From assembly GCA_015039365.1 (NCBI GenBank), contig WION01000094.1:62001-126000 (forward strand): 64,000 bases of DNA, given 5' to 3'. The stretch is from Amanita rubescens (Eukaryota > Basidiomycota > Agaricomycetes > Agaricales > Amanitaceae). The stretch's first letter is position 1; every line of letters starts with the position of its first letter. The translations under genes and the position numbers were made by a program. Shown one piece after another: positions 11,801-21,932 of the stretch. The notes beneath the pieces were generated by a model, which was not told the DNA's origin, did not search any database, and worked only from the letters and a program-made list of their open reading frames with translations.

Positions 11801-14648
11801 GACGTGTCTCGGCTTCGGCTCCACGAGTCCCCTCCTTCTCTTTTGTTAGAGCGTTTGCTCTCTTGTCAAGCTCTTCCACCAAGCCTTTCGTGGTGTCCTT
11901 CTCCGCACGAAGTGCCTTCTCCAGAGCTTCAATCCTACTGTCAGCTTGCGTCATCTCCTCTTCCAGCACTTGGATGTGGGAGTTGGCACCACGCAAATCG
12001 GCCATAACCTTGGTCAACCTCTCGCTGGATTCTCTTAATTCCCCACCAAGCTCCTGCTCACTCTCGAGAGCGCGCTCGGCGCGCTCAGCTCTATCCAACA
12101 CTGCGACCTGTTCATTCTGCGCCTCAGACAGTTTACGCAGCAGGTCCTTGACCTGTCGATCCTGCTCTTCTTCGGCGAGCCTCGCGTTATCCTCAGATTG
12201 TCCCAACTTCCGTTCCAGGTCTTTGACAACCTCTTCCACACCTTGTTCAAGGTCCGTCATTCTAGCTTTCCACCTCTGCTTGTCTCGCTCACGCTCCTTC
12301 TGTTCAACTTCCAATTTGCGCTCCAACTCTTCTTTCTCCTCCGATGCCCGAGCCACCTCATCCTTGTAAGACTCGACGAGCTCTTCAAGCTCTGCCTTCT
12401 CTTCCAGCCAGCCCTCCGCAACCACATCCTCCCGTACATCGTCTAAAACCGTGCCACCACTCGATCTTCGAGCTGCACTGGATCTCCGGCTCGCAGACGA
12501 AAATGCAATAGAGAGATTTTCTTGATTCTTCTTGTCTGCGAGCCCTTCTTTTTCTTCCTGCACTCTCCTCAGTCTGTCCATCAATATCTCGTTTTCCTCT
12601 TGCAATCGCCGATTCAGACCGTGCAAATATGTGTTCAGCTTCCCGGCGTTAAATCTCCCAACGCCGTGACCCGGCATGCCAGTACCAAATCCCATGGCTG
12701 GATCAAACGAAGTGTTGACTCGATGATGCGTAGTCAAATCATGGGATGACGCAGTTGAAATGAATGAGGCATTATCGGTCTGCATTTGTGGAGAAACAGA
12801 TCCACCCGGTCCGGGAGTTGCCCACTGAACTCTGCCCGAGCCAAACTTTGTAGCGCTGCCACTGGGCGGTTGACTCGCTGGCGAAATCTGTGACGCGACG
12901 GAAGCTGGTTGAGAAGTCGTCCGCCCACTACTGCCACCGCTACTTCCAGATGGTAATCTTGGCCGCGGCGTGAAGCCGGCGAAAGCGGTACGTATATTAG
13001 TTGCAGGCGTTGCCGTCACGTTTGCCCCCGATACGGAGTACTCCGTAGTCATGACATTTCGGGTATGGGGAATAGAATACTTGAGCTTTGGTCTGGCATT
13101 CGAGTTTATGACGGACAATAGAAATGATCGACGACGCGTGTGAGGCGTTACTAGATCATCGTCTGCAATGCGAACTTGCTCTTGCTGTGACTCATACACG
13201 GCGTGTCCTGCATCGTCGCTCGGCTCTTCCGGATTTTCCTGGTGGGCGTGCTGATACTGATTTGTCAGAGGGCGCGGCGTTTCGAGATCATCAGTAGCAC
13301 TAGGAGCATTGAACCTCGACCTGGGGCGAGGAAATGCGGGCGTAGGGGTGAAGGGCAGCGATTGCGCTGGAGATGACGGGGCACCGGAGGCAGGTGAGTG
13401 CCGTGCCGCCTCGCTGAATGTCACTCTAGGCCTGTACGCAGTTTGTTCCGCTTCAGAAGAGAAAGTGGGTTCTGGCTCCTCGGCGGACGTCGCTTCATTT
13501 AATTCATCCTCTTGGCTCTCAAAGCCTTCGTATTTGTCGTCCGTCGTATCCGTGAGTTGGTTTTGTCCCTCATCTGTTTCCGATTGGGAGTACTGCGCTT
13601 CGTTGACACCGTCCCGGTCCACATCGTAATCCAATTGCGGAGGAGAAATTTGGATGTCCGTCATATCCATAGATTGCATTTGCATGGACTGAGAAATTGA
13701 TCGTTGCTCATCCTCCACAATTGATGTATCCTCTCTTGCACGACGTCTGACGATGATAGCTGGAGATTCAGAGGCAACACGACTATCTGGGAGTGGGATT
13801 GAAGCTCCCGGTATGGGTGATATAGCGCCAGAGCGCGAAGCATGAGCACTTGGAGGAGGAGTGTCGTTTGTGGATGAAGAAGAGGTAGACGTCAGTGTAT
13901 GCGTCAATGATGGTGTCCGTGTTCGAGAGGGAGGCCTTCGCAAGGAGACATGGCGAAACTTTTGGATAGGTGATGGCTGAGAAACGACAAGTTAAGATAG
14001 CTCATGTCTTAGTATTCTTTCACGCACCTTCGCTTCAGATTTTAGGCTAACAGAGTAATCGTACGACTTCATTGGTGTCTTTTCCTTCCCGTATGCATGT
14101 GCAGGAGAGCTGCTACGGCTGATTGGTTGCAGTGCATCGCTTATCGAAAGGTCGGGGTCTTCATCGTCATAACCGTCTTCTGGAGCAGGCAGGTAACCAT
14201 GTTGAGCATCTTCAAGTTCGGAATCGGTTTCGTCTGAACGATGTCCAGCACCGGCATGTATATTCGGAAGCGACGGGATTCTGCTAATGTCGAAGCTATC
14301 CAGAGACAGTTTTCTCCCAGCCATAGATGCGGACCCAGGCGATGTTACAGCAGCAGGACCTGTCGATGACTTGGCAGAGCGAGAAGCGATGGATCTCGCG
14401 AAACGGGCTGTACTAGACGTACTGGAAGCAGCACGGAAAGTCGACGCGGCATGTGAGCTCGCAGCAGGCGTTGAGTGAACAACAGTTCCCAGGTCTTGAT
14501 CGCTTTGAGATAGTGCATCACTTGATTCGAGGCCAACATCTTCTGAATCTTCAAAGGGTGGCAAGGAAGGCAAAGAAGGCATGTCCCTATTCTCAATGGC
14601 TTCGATGCGCCTCCATATTCGCGATGGCGTTTCGAGCATCGCCGTCAT
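8880..14648 (-). CDS. Large coiled-coil spindle pole body protein with C-terminal PACT domain (pericentrin/PCP1-like)
   Basis: The start chosen is ATG 14648 (MTAMLETPSRIWRRIEAIEN). A Ser/Pro-rich N-terminal third (14648 to about 12650) precedes LNTYLHGLNRRLQEENEIL and then over a thousand residues of heptad-rich coiled coil in several exons (12.6-9.44 kb). The last exons carry the diagnostic part: KGLIVQIRYLKAKFTRESSL and NLCYQKQYLLVLLARHEK (about 9380-9225), IARIGFPVSPPPAQKK, then WREQSRAKEAIAVAL with VRQRR, TGA at 8880. This is the PACT domain that anchors pericentrin, Spc110 and Pcp1 at centrosomes or spindle pole bodies and binds calmodulin. The domain layout suggests the PCP1/SPC110 role of holding gamma-tubulin complexes; the MTO1-type alternative is not excluded. 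Roughly 1,650 aa; exon edges around 10.77 kb are uncertain. Confidence 0.8.
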
Positions 14649-14739
14649 GTTGAGTTTTCTCTTGAACCAGTCGCGCCCTAGATAGTAAAACTCTACAACG
14701 CGTAGTATCACGTGACCGCGTTCGGCGACTAATTATAAT

Positions 14740-15552
14740 CTACAAAACTAATCTAACAAAGCAGAAGAGCAACGCGTCGATCTCCGTGGAGTAATTGCGG
14801 GTCTCCTGGGGATCCCTGCTCAACAGCATTAGGTACGACAAATTGTGGTTCAAAGGGGATTGAAACCATACTGCTGCTTCCTGAGCGTATTTGTTTGCTT
14901 CGTTCCATGCCCGGGGAACCTGCCAGAAAAGCACCTGCGTGCCGCTATTAGCAACCTTCTGAATGGCGCTTTCCAGTCGCTGCCACATATCCTTGTTCGT
15001 GACATCGGCACCTCTCGCAGTCTTCCAGTTTCTCTGCTTCCATACCGGAAGCCATTCACAGTACCCCTTCACTACATATTCGGAGTCCGTAGCAACGACA
15101 ATAGTGCTGAAGCCTTCGCCTTTCCAAACGCGGAGTGTAAGAGCGACACAGGCTGCCCAGAGTTCTGCACGGTTGCTCGTATACTGGGCATTGTCCGAAC
15201 CTATTGCGGCGGGGGCTTCTGGATCAGGGTTTAACTCGCCCTTGAGTATTTTCTGTGGACCAAGGCTGATAGCCCAACCGGCGTGAGCATTATCTGTACC
15301 GCTGTTGGCGCAAGCACCGGCGGTGAAGACGAGTAACTGGCTTTGGTTGTCTATGCGCACGAACCGGTACGCAGGAACTGAACAGCGGTTCACCTTCACG
15401 GCGAAGAGGTCTGTAGGGCGAGCCTCTGGAGGCACTTGGAAATGTGGATTTTCTGCTACTTGAACTGCCCGTTGGAAGGCCAGAGTGAGTACACTGGTCA
15501 AGCGAGGAGGATCAGTAGGAACTTGATCCGTGAGACGCTGCGGCTCTGGCAT
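14740..15552 (-). CDS. RNase H-like protein lacking two catalytic acidic residues
   Basis: A single uninterrupted frame of 270 codons, ATG at 15552. The RNase H1 fold is clear: TAGACANSG (residues 77-85), AGWAISLG, SNRAELWAACVAL (E130), VVATDSEYVVKGYCEWLPVW (D156), then VLFWQVPRAWNEANKYAQEAA. In active enzymes the first motif is TDGAC and the last contains NE-x-AD. Here residue 78 is Ala in place of the first catalytic Asp and residue 220 is Asn in place of the last Asp, while the middle Glu and Asp remain. Two of four metal ligands are therefore missing, so hydrolysis of RNA in RNA-DNA hybrids is doubtful even though the fold looks intact. It lies 91 bp upstream of the coiled-coil gene on the same strand. 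The tail after residue 230 has no known motif. Confidence 0.8.
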   Translation of the reverse strand: MPEPQRLTDQVPTDPPRLTSVLTLAFQRAVQVAENPHFQVPPEARPTDLFAVKVNRCSVPAYRFVRIDNQSQLLVFTAGACANSGTDNAHAGWAISLGPQKILKGELNPDPEAPAAIGSDNAQYTSNRAELWAACVALTLRVWKGEGFSTIVVATDSEYVVKGYCEWLPVWKQRNWKTARGADVTNKDMWQRLESAIQKVANSGTQVLFWQVPRAWNEANKYAQEAAVWFQSPLNHNLSYLMLLSRDPQETRNYSTEIDALLFCFVRLVL

Positions 15553-15943
15553 GGCGGGTCAAATAATTCGATGCTAACAACGTTTTAAACTCTGAACTTC
15601 AAACGAAAATGCCTTACTTATAAATAGCGTGGAGGCGACTGATTATTATCACTGATAAGGCTGTGCAGAAGGTGATATGGTGCTGACCAAGCTCTTGTTC
15701 TGCTGAACCTGATTGTCGAATCCAGTTTGACTTTGTAAGTTTGTCCCCGATCACTCAGTCTGTTTTTTGACAATAAGCCGAAGCATAGAACCCTTCTGAG
15801 ATTACCGGATCTTGATGGACTCACCCCCTGCAAATATTCCATGGATGAACGCTTTTACTAAAGTCTCGGTCTTATTATAGATTGATTCAAAGTTGTTATA
15901 TATAAGCGCCAGGTGAGGCTGTACAGCCGCAGTCCTTGATTCT
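15553..15943. other. Divergent intergenic region, RNase H-like gene / P450
   Basis: No gene is supported here. The stretch separates divergent genes and must contain both promoters. The only clear element is the TATA-like sequence next to the P450 start, listed separately. Confidence 0.5.
15897..15906 (+). promoter_or_regulatory. TATA-like element of the P450 gene
   Basis: TATATATAAG lies about 38 nt before the P450 ATG in an otherwise mixed sequence. Position and sequence fit a core promoter TATA box with a short 5' leader. Confidence 0.45.
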
Positions 15944-18273
15944 ATGCTCACAATCGCGCGCGTTTGCCTGGCATTGGCGGTATATCCTCTTTATAAACTA
16001 CTGAAATATCTCTACCAGGAATATACTTCACCCTTGAACCATCTGCCTGGTCCCAAGAGCACAAGCTGGATTTACGGGAACGTCAAAGAGATATGGAATA
16101 GTGTACCGCACTTTCATTGGTATCACCCGTGTTGCGCTTTTGACGCAAGCCTACTAGGATAATTTCGTTATTCACGATAAATGGACTTCCATGTATGGCC
16201 CTACGTTCAAATATAAAAGTCTTTTCGGCGTAAGCTATGTGTTCACCGTATATTCTCATTTATCTGAAATCAGTCACTCTGAATGACCTGCAGATCACTT
16301 TTTTGTTTACGATGGATCCAAAAGCATTATCGCATATCTTGATGGATAGAAACTTGTATCAAAAGCCAGAGCTTGCTCGCTATGCCCTAGGTCGATTACT
16401 TGGCAATGGTAGGACTTTTGGGTCGGCAGTGCTCAGCAACTTCACTAACGATCATTGGATTTTAGGTCTGTTAGTTGCTGAAGGCGATAAACACAGGCAG
16501 CAGGTATGGATTCCTTAAACTGATGGAAACGTGTCTGGAGACTAACTATCCGAGTTTTCAGAGAAAGATTATGGTGAGTAGCTATGGCATCTGATCACTA
16601 ATATATGCTTTATCGGGGATAGAATCCTGCATTTGGAGCTGCTCAGATACGAGAATTAACTGAGATTTTCGTCGATAAAGCTATTGAGGTAATTCAATCA
16701 TTGACCTGTAACTTTTCCTTCGAGTCACGTATATGTCAGCTGCGAGATGCCCTGGAAGCTGAAATTATGAAGCAAAAGGGACCTGTAGGACCCATTGCTT
16801 ACGTTGATATACTCCCTTGGCTCAGTAAGATGACGTTGGATGTCATTGGTCTGGCTGGTGAGGCATAGGTGCTTTGATAATTTTTCTTCTGTTCTAATGG
16901 TTCCAAGGATTCAATTATCAATTCAATGCGCTTTCTGGCAACAGCGATAGGAAGACAAATGAGCTCCATCAAGCGTTTGCGACAGTTTTAAGTCCAGAAA
17001 CTGGGATACCATGGATTCCCTTGATCAGAGAAATGGTTCCAGCTCTGCGTTTCTTGGTATGTTCATTCATTTTGTATCCCCCGACTATTTTGACCACCTG
17101 ATTAGCCAGCGGACCGTGACGCGGAAATCGAAAGAGCAAAACAGACAATGACTCGCATCGGTCACGAACTACTCAAAGATAGCCGAGCTGCCGTGATGTC
17201 AGAGAAAAGTTCATCTCTAGCAAAAGATTCTTGGAAGGGACGTGATTTATTGTCGTTGCTTGTCAGAGCAAACATGGCCACGGATTTGCCTAGTAGCCAG
17301 AGAATGTGCAATGATGATGTGGTGGCTCGTAACTATTCGTTTTACTATCTTACACAAGGAAGGCACTGAGCTGTTGCTATTTTAGAAGTACCAACATTTC
17401 TGGTCGCGGGACACGAAACCACTAGGTAGGTTTTATTGGACCATTGCAGCCGTCCTTAATTCACAATTCAAGTGTCGCGACGACATGGGCGTTATTCGCA
17501 CTAACGCACCATCCTGATGTCCAAGAGAAGTTACGAGCAGAGCTCCAAAGTGTTTCTACCGATAATCCTACCATGGACGAACTGAATGCCCTTCCTTACC
17601 TTGATGCAGTTGTCCGTGAAACCATGCGTCTTCATTCCCCTGTCCCTTCGTCTTTGAGAGTTGCTACCCAGGACGATGTGATTCCTCTGGAAAAACCTGT
17701 TACAGACGAGGAAGGGAACATTCATGAATACATCAGGTCTGTGTGCTACTGCATGCCCAAAAGTTATGCTAACTCGCAAGCTGCACCAAGGGTGAAGAAA
17801 GGCCAAACTATTTATATCCCTATATTAACAGTCCATCGTGCAGTGAATATCTGGGGGGAAGATGCAGCAGAGTTCAAGTGGGCGACGGTATCTGTTGTTG
17901 CTTCCGCTCGTTACTTATTTTTTGTGCAGGCCGGAACGTTGGGAATCCATTCCACAGGCGGTTCACAGCATTCCAGGTGTATGGGGGAACCTGCTCACTT
18001 TCTTAGACGGCCCTCATGCTTGCATCGGATATAGATTCTCGGTTGTAGAGTAAGTTCATTGCGGCCAGTTCGGGTCTTGCTGAAAGCCAACTTGAACGTA
18101 GAATGAAGGCGCTTTTGTTCACGCTACTCCGAGCGTTTGAATTTCAACTAGCAGTTCCCGCGGCCGACATCATGGGGAAAAGGTCAGGGGCCGTTCAACG
18201 GCCTATCGTTACATCAGATCCTAGTGGGAAGAGCCACTTGCCGTTGCTGATCAAGGTCCATCAACAACTGTAG
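15944..18273 (+). CDS. Cytochrome P450 monooxygenase
   Basis: Starts [20 protein letters not shown], one membrane anchor, then the proline hinge LNHLPGPKS. About a dozen exons follow: [36 protein letters not shown] (C-helix region), [16 protein letters not shown], the I-helix oxygen-binding motif VAGHETT (about 17400), [16 protein letters not shown], the K-helix ExxR in [20 protein letters not shown], and the heme loop [13 protein letters not shown] with the cysteine ligand (about 18005-18040). The stop is TAG at 18271-18273. The heme loop has His where FxxGxRxC usually has Arg. All essential motifs are present and in frame through canonical introns. It is an ER-bound oxidase of unknown substrate; no biosynthetic cluster surrounds it. 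Its last exons were duplicated to 23.5 kb. Confidence 0.87.
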
Positions 18274-18460
18274 GGATAATGTGTTTAAATAGATATATGT
18301 GATTATATGTGTATTGCACTTGCGCCGATTCTGTTTAATGAGGTAGACCGGTAAATTTCTGGAATTCGCAAGGACTTGACTGTCATCGTAAGTGCCTTTG
18401 GTTTACATGAAATAGTTACAAGACTCAAATACAATCCAGTAGTTATGTACTTGAATTATA
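17930..18460 (+). repeat. Source copy of a direct repeat: P450 3' end plus downstream region
   Basis: This stretch, beginning exactly at the exon that opens with the PERW block and running about 190 bp past the P450 stop, recurs in the same orientation at 23536-23931. Identity by eye is high, interrupted by a few deletions in the downstream copy. Beyond the P450 stop, 18274-18634 contains no gene other than this repeat. Confidence 0.8.
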
Positions 18461-18634
18461 TTCCATAGTAGTAGTCTTTAGACAATCGTCAGACTTCGTA
18501 ACCGACGAGGTTGCGCACGAAAGGAAGCGCTAGGCACTTTATGCATTGCTACTCGCTAGAGTACATGTACCACTAGTACTAATACCACATCTCATTACAA
18601 AACCCTATTCAATGAAGCCGGTACCAGCCTCGCT

Positions 18635-21624
18635 TCATTTCCCGAACGACCAGCGTCCTCCTTTTCCTTTTCCTTTTCTGGCCTCGCTCCCTCTGGCTAC
18701 ACCATCGAGAAGTTCTTGCCTTATAACCTGGACGTCCAGCATTTTTCTTTTCTTTTCCCTCCCACCGTCGCTCTCAGAATCATCGGCCTCTCTCTCCCTC
18801 TTCTGGCTAGCCGTCGATCTCCCGCTACTGCTCTCGGAGGCGTCAGAATCTTCCTCCATCGTTTTCCTCCTCTTTTCAAAACTCTCAACAACAACATCAG
18901 AATCTCGCATCCTTTTCGACGCCCGGGCATTCGATGTGCGTTCATGATTTTTCAAGATATTCAAAGGAGATAAATTCTTCGTCACCTTCTTCACAAATTC
19001 CATGTCTAGGGATGCAATAGGATGTTCGTCCCCTTCCCAGTGTTCCTTTTTATCGAATTCCGCGCGTGCAGGAAACGAGGCGACAACGCGGAGAAGGCTG
19101 CATTCCCCTGCATCTTCACATCTATTTGGTAGTTTTTTCAATAATTTTCGCGTCTCCTCATTGAAACTTTTATCAGGGTCGGGAGAGAAGTCTGCCCCGT
19201 TCTGAAAAAAACAACATAATTCTCTCAGTTTGACTTGACGGTGTAAGTTTACCCACAAACCTTGTCACGGAAGAAGTGTTCTGGAGTTACACTTTTTACT
19301 GCGTGTTCCAGTTTACTTTTGTCAAGAAACACGTTCCCATTTGACTTCGAGTATTTGACTTGAAGAGCGACCCATATTCGCTTTTTGTTGTCCAACTCCA
19401 ACACAAAGATGACGTCCGGTCCCATGTTGCGACACGGGAAGCAGAACGGCGTACGAGAGCCATGCGCGAGCCATTGTAGAGTTTCTCCAGCCGTGTCCGT
19501 GTATGTTCCCAACGTGGCGGAAGGTCCAGTAAACTGACCATGTTTTACATCCTCAATATTCGGTTCATCTGGAGAGTGAGAACCTGTCGAGGGAACATAA
19601 ACGGAGACGAGTTTTGCACGTTTCGCAGCCCATTGAGGCTCCTCACGACCATGAAATTTAAATACGTCTCGCAATTTTCTCCCCCTTTCCGCGCCAAATA
19701 TAAGGTGCAGGCAATAAACTGTATAGTTTTCAAAACCATTAGATGATCCTCTGCTATCGTGGATCCCTATGGTCCCAGCGAAATATGCATAGCTGCGGTC
19801 ACTTTTTGCGTTAAACCAGCGATTCGCGGCCGCGACGACTAGAGGTTCATCGAAAACCACGCAAGAAGCCCCTTGTTCCTTTTTCAGTCTTCCCACGCCG
19901 TGTTCAATCCATAGCTGATCGTCATCGCCGAGGGGGCCGCGAAAACTGGACCGCATAACATACTGTGGCAGAATGTCACGAAATTTTGCAAACCTATCAT
20001 TATCTAATAATATATTAGCGTTCAACACTCAGACACGAGTCAATCGCGTGCCACTCTCACCCAATTTTTCAAAATGAAACGTCCCCCTCGGCTCAAGTTC
20101 TATATCGTCCGACTTTGCCTTTCCGACACTCTCACGATTAATCGCGGGTTTGCAGCCAATGGCTCGAGAAATGTAGATGTCTAAAAGCTGACTTGGTTGC
20201 CGGTACCCATGACGAAGAAGTTCGGTGACGTAACCCGCCGCAAACCTGTATCTATATGAACCGGAAGACAAACGAAAGGGAGAGGCGAAACAATCATCAA
20301 AGGTATTATCATAGATATAAAAAGCGGATGCGAACCTCCCCTTCAACCAGAATCTCATGCGCTCTTCGAGTCTCTTCATCTCGGGTTCTTCGAGAATCCA
20401 ATCTGGTACAAACATCTTCACCCAGGTAGACATCCCGTTTTTACCTTCCCATCCCTCAAACACACCAGTATCGTAACAAACCCGGTAGCTCGATAGTTTC
20501 ATGGTGCCGGATGTCATCGTGTTCTCAACGTCTGATTTGGAAAGACCCGTGCCAGCGAGAATGATGAAGACGTCAAGTCCGGCAGTCAGAGTAGTAAAGG
20601 TCTGAATAAGCGGGCGTAGAATAGGGCGACGTTCCATGCTTTTTGAACGGAACGCATCGGTGTCTTCCTTGGCAGCGAACTGGGCTTCGTCGATGATGCA
20701 GTACAAGGGAATGCACTCAGGTGACGACGTCGATGTTATACAGGATCTCAAAGTGTCCTGTATGTGACGAAGCACCTCTTCCGTCAAATGGTCCAATTCG
20801 GCATCATGATACGCCGATAGTTTGCGCGATAAGTCACGAAATGGATCGGACATTTTGGTAAAGACGAATGGCTGGAGTTGAAGCAGCAACCATCTACGTC
20901 TAGAATCGTGTTCGGTCAAACCGCTGTCTGAACTAATGTTTCCCTTCATAGCCTCGACAAAAAGGTGAAAAATCAAAACGCGTGCCAGAAACACGCGTTT
21001 GAATACCCGTTCAGCGAGTTTTTCATTATATTGAAGACGAGGAAGGTATTTGGGCGACGTAGCCGGAGGAAGAATGCGACGGAACAAGCGATCATTGCGT
21101 ATCGTTGAATCAATTGCTTTTTGAAGGTCCAAGGACCCTAGGAAGCTTGAATCCACGTGGGAAGTGAAATATAGACCCCAATGCTGGCAGAGCCCTTCGA
21201 GCAGTAACCGCGTCTTCCCCGAGCCAGAGGTATTGATAAAAATCGCATTTTGGGGAGCGTCCGGCGAGAATACATCATCGACTCTCTGCTGCAATTCAGG
21301 TTCCTCGACAAAGTCTCCGAGCCTGTGCAGCAGTACGCTCGGTCTCTTGCGAACACAAGGGACTTTAAGATTCTTCAAAAAATCCTTGGTCCGCTGGTCG
21401 AGGGCTTTAGTCGGCATCCACGTGGGGAGGGTGAGGCGGTTCTGAAAGAGATCATCCAATTTGGGTTTAAGAGATTGTAGGAACGAGAACACATCTTTTT
21501 TGCCTAGAATCAGAGGATTTTCAAAGATATGAGCTCGCGGTTCGCATTTGTCTGGGCTTGTTGGTCCATCCGTGCGTGGGGCAGAGCTCATACCAGAGTG
21601 CGTAAGCAAGAAGTTTGGCCGCAT
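18635..21624 (-). CDS. P-loop NTPase fused to PD-(D/E)XK-like nuclease domain (Crinkler/RHS effector-like), gene A
   Basis: The start chosen is ATG 21624 (MRPNFLLTHSGMSS); an AG just upstream leaves room for an earlier exon. The N-terminal two thirds is an NTPase: Walker A INTSGSGKTRLLLEGL with HWGLYF after it (about 21225-21165), Walker B PLYCIIDEAQFAA (about 20710), then IILAGTGLSKSDV (sensor-like). A 57-nt intron (20004-20060) joins it to a region with GPDVIFVLEL and WVALQVKYSKS (about 19420-19350), which fits the PD..(E/Q)xK core of restriction-like nucleases. A second intron (about 19200-19260) leads to a charged, Lys/Glu/Ser-rich tail. About 960 aa. This NTPase-nuclease order matches the Crinkler/RHS-type proteins described from many eukaryotes. 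Function here is not known; host-effector, mobile-element or conflict roles are possible. Confidence 0.72.
20004..20060 (-). other. 57-nt intron with in-frame stop joining NTPase and nuclease parts
   Basis: Donor GGTGAGAG, branch-like CTAAT and acceptor ATTATTAG delimit 57 nt, a multiple of three, containing an in-frame TGA. Splicing joins EKL to DNDRFAKF. If retained, translation ends after the NTPase part. Confidence 0.65.
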
Positions 21625-21932
21625 CGCCCTTAGCAACCGAAGCCTAAAATTGAAACGACTCCCACAATCTGCATGTCACTCTTCACCAGTGCTAGTGAAC
21701 GTTTAATGCTTCATGGAATTGAACTAAATTTGGAATATACATACCATTGATTTGTTAGCGTCACTGCCATTGCTTGCGAGCGTCGCTTCCGGGCCCCTGC
21801 AGGCTTAGCCTAGATTCCTGGTCGATTCTTGTACGTGCTTGAAGTGCGTATCGAGCCACTGATCATACACAGACGCACACATGGGTCAACTTATACAAAC
21901 GGACCACATCTGCGATCGTCTCATTACCTTTT

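Noticed and set aside
11863..12369. 168-codon Ser-rich plus-strand frame
   Set aside because: Antisense shadow of the coiled-coil gene, produced by its Glu/Lys/Leu codons.
20029..20031. In-frame TGA between the NTPase and nuclease frames of gene A, suggesting a nonsense pseudogene
   Set aside because: It lies inside a 57-nt stretch with good donor, branch and acceptor whose removal keeps the frame.
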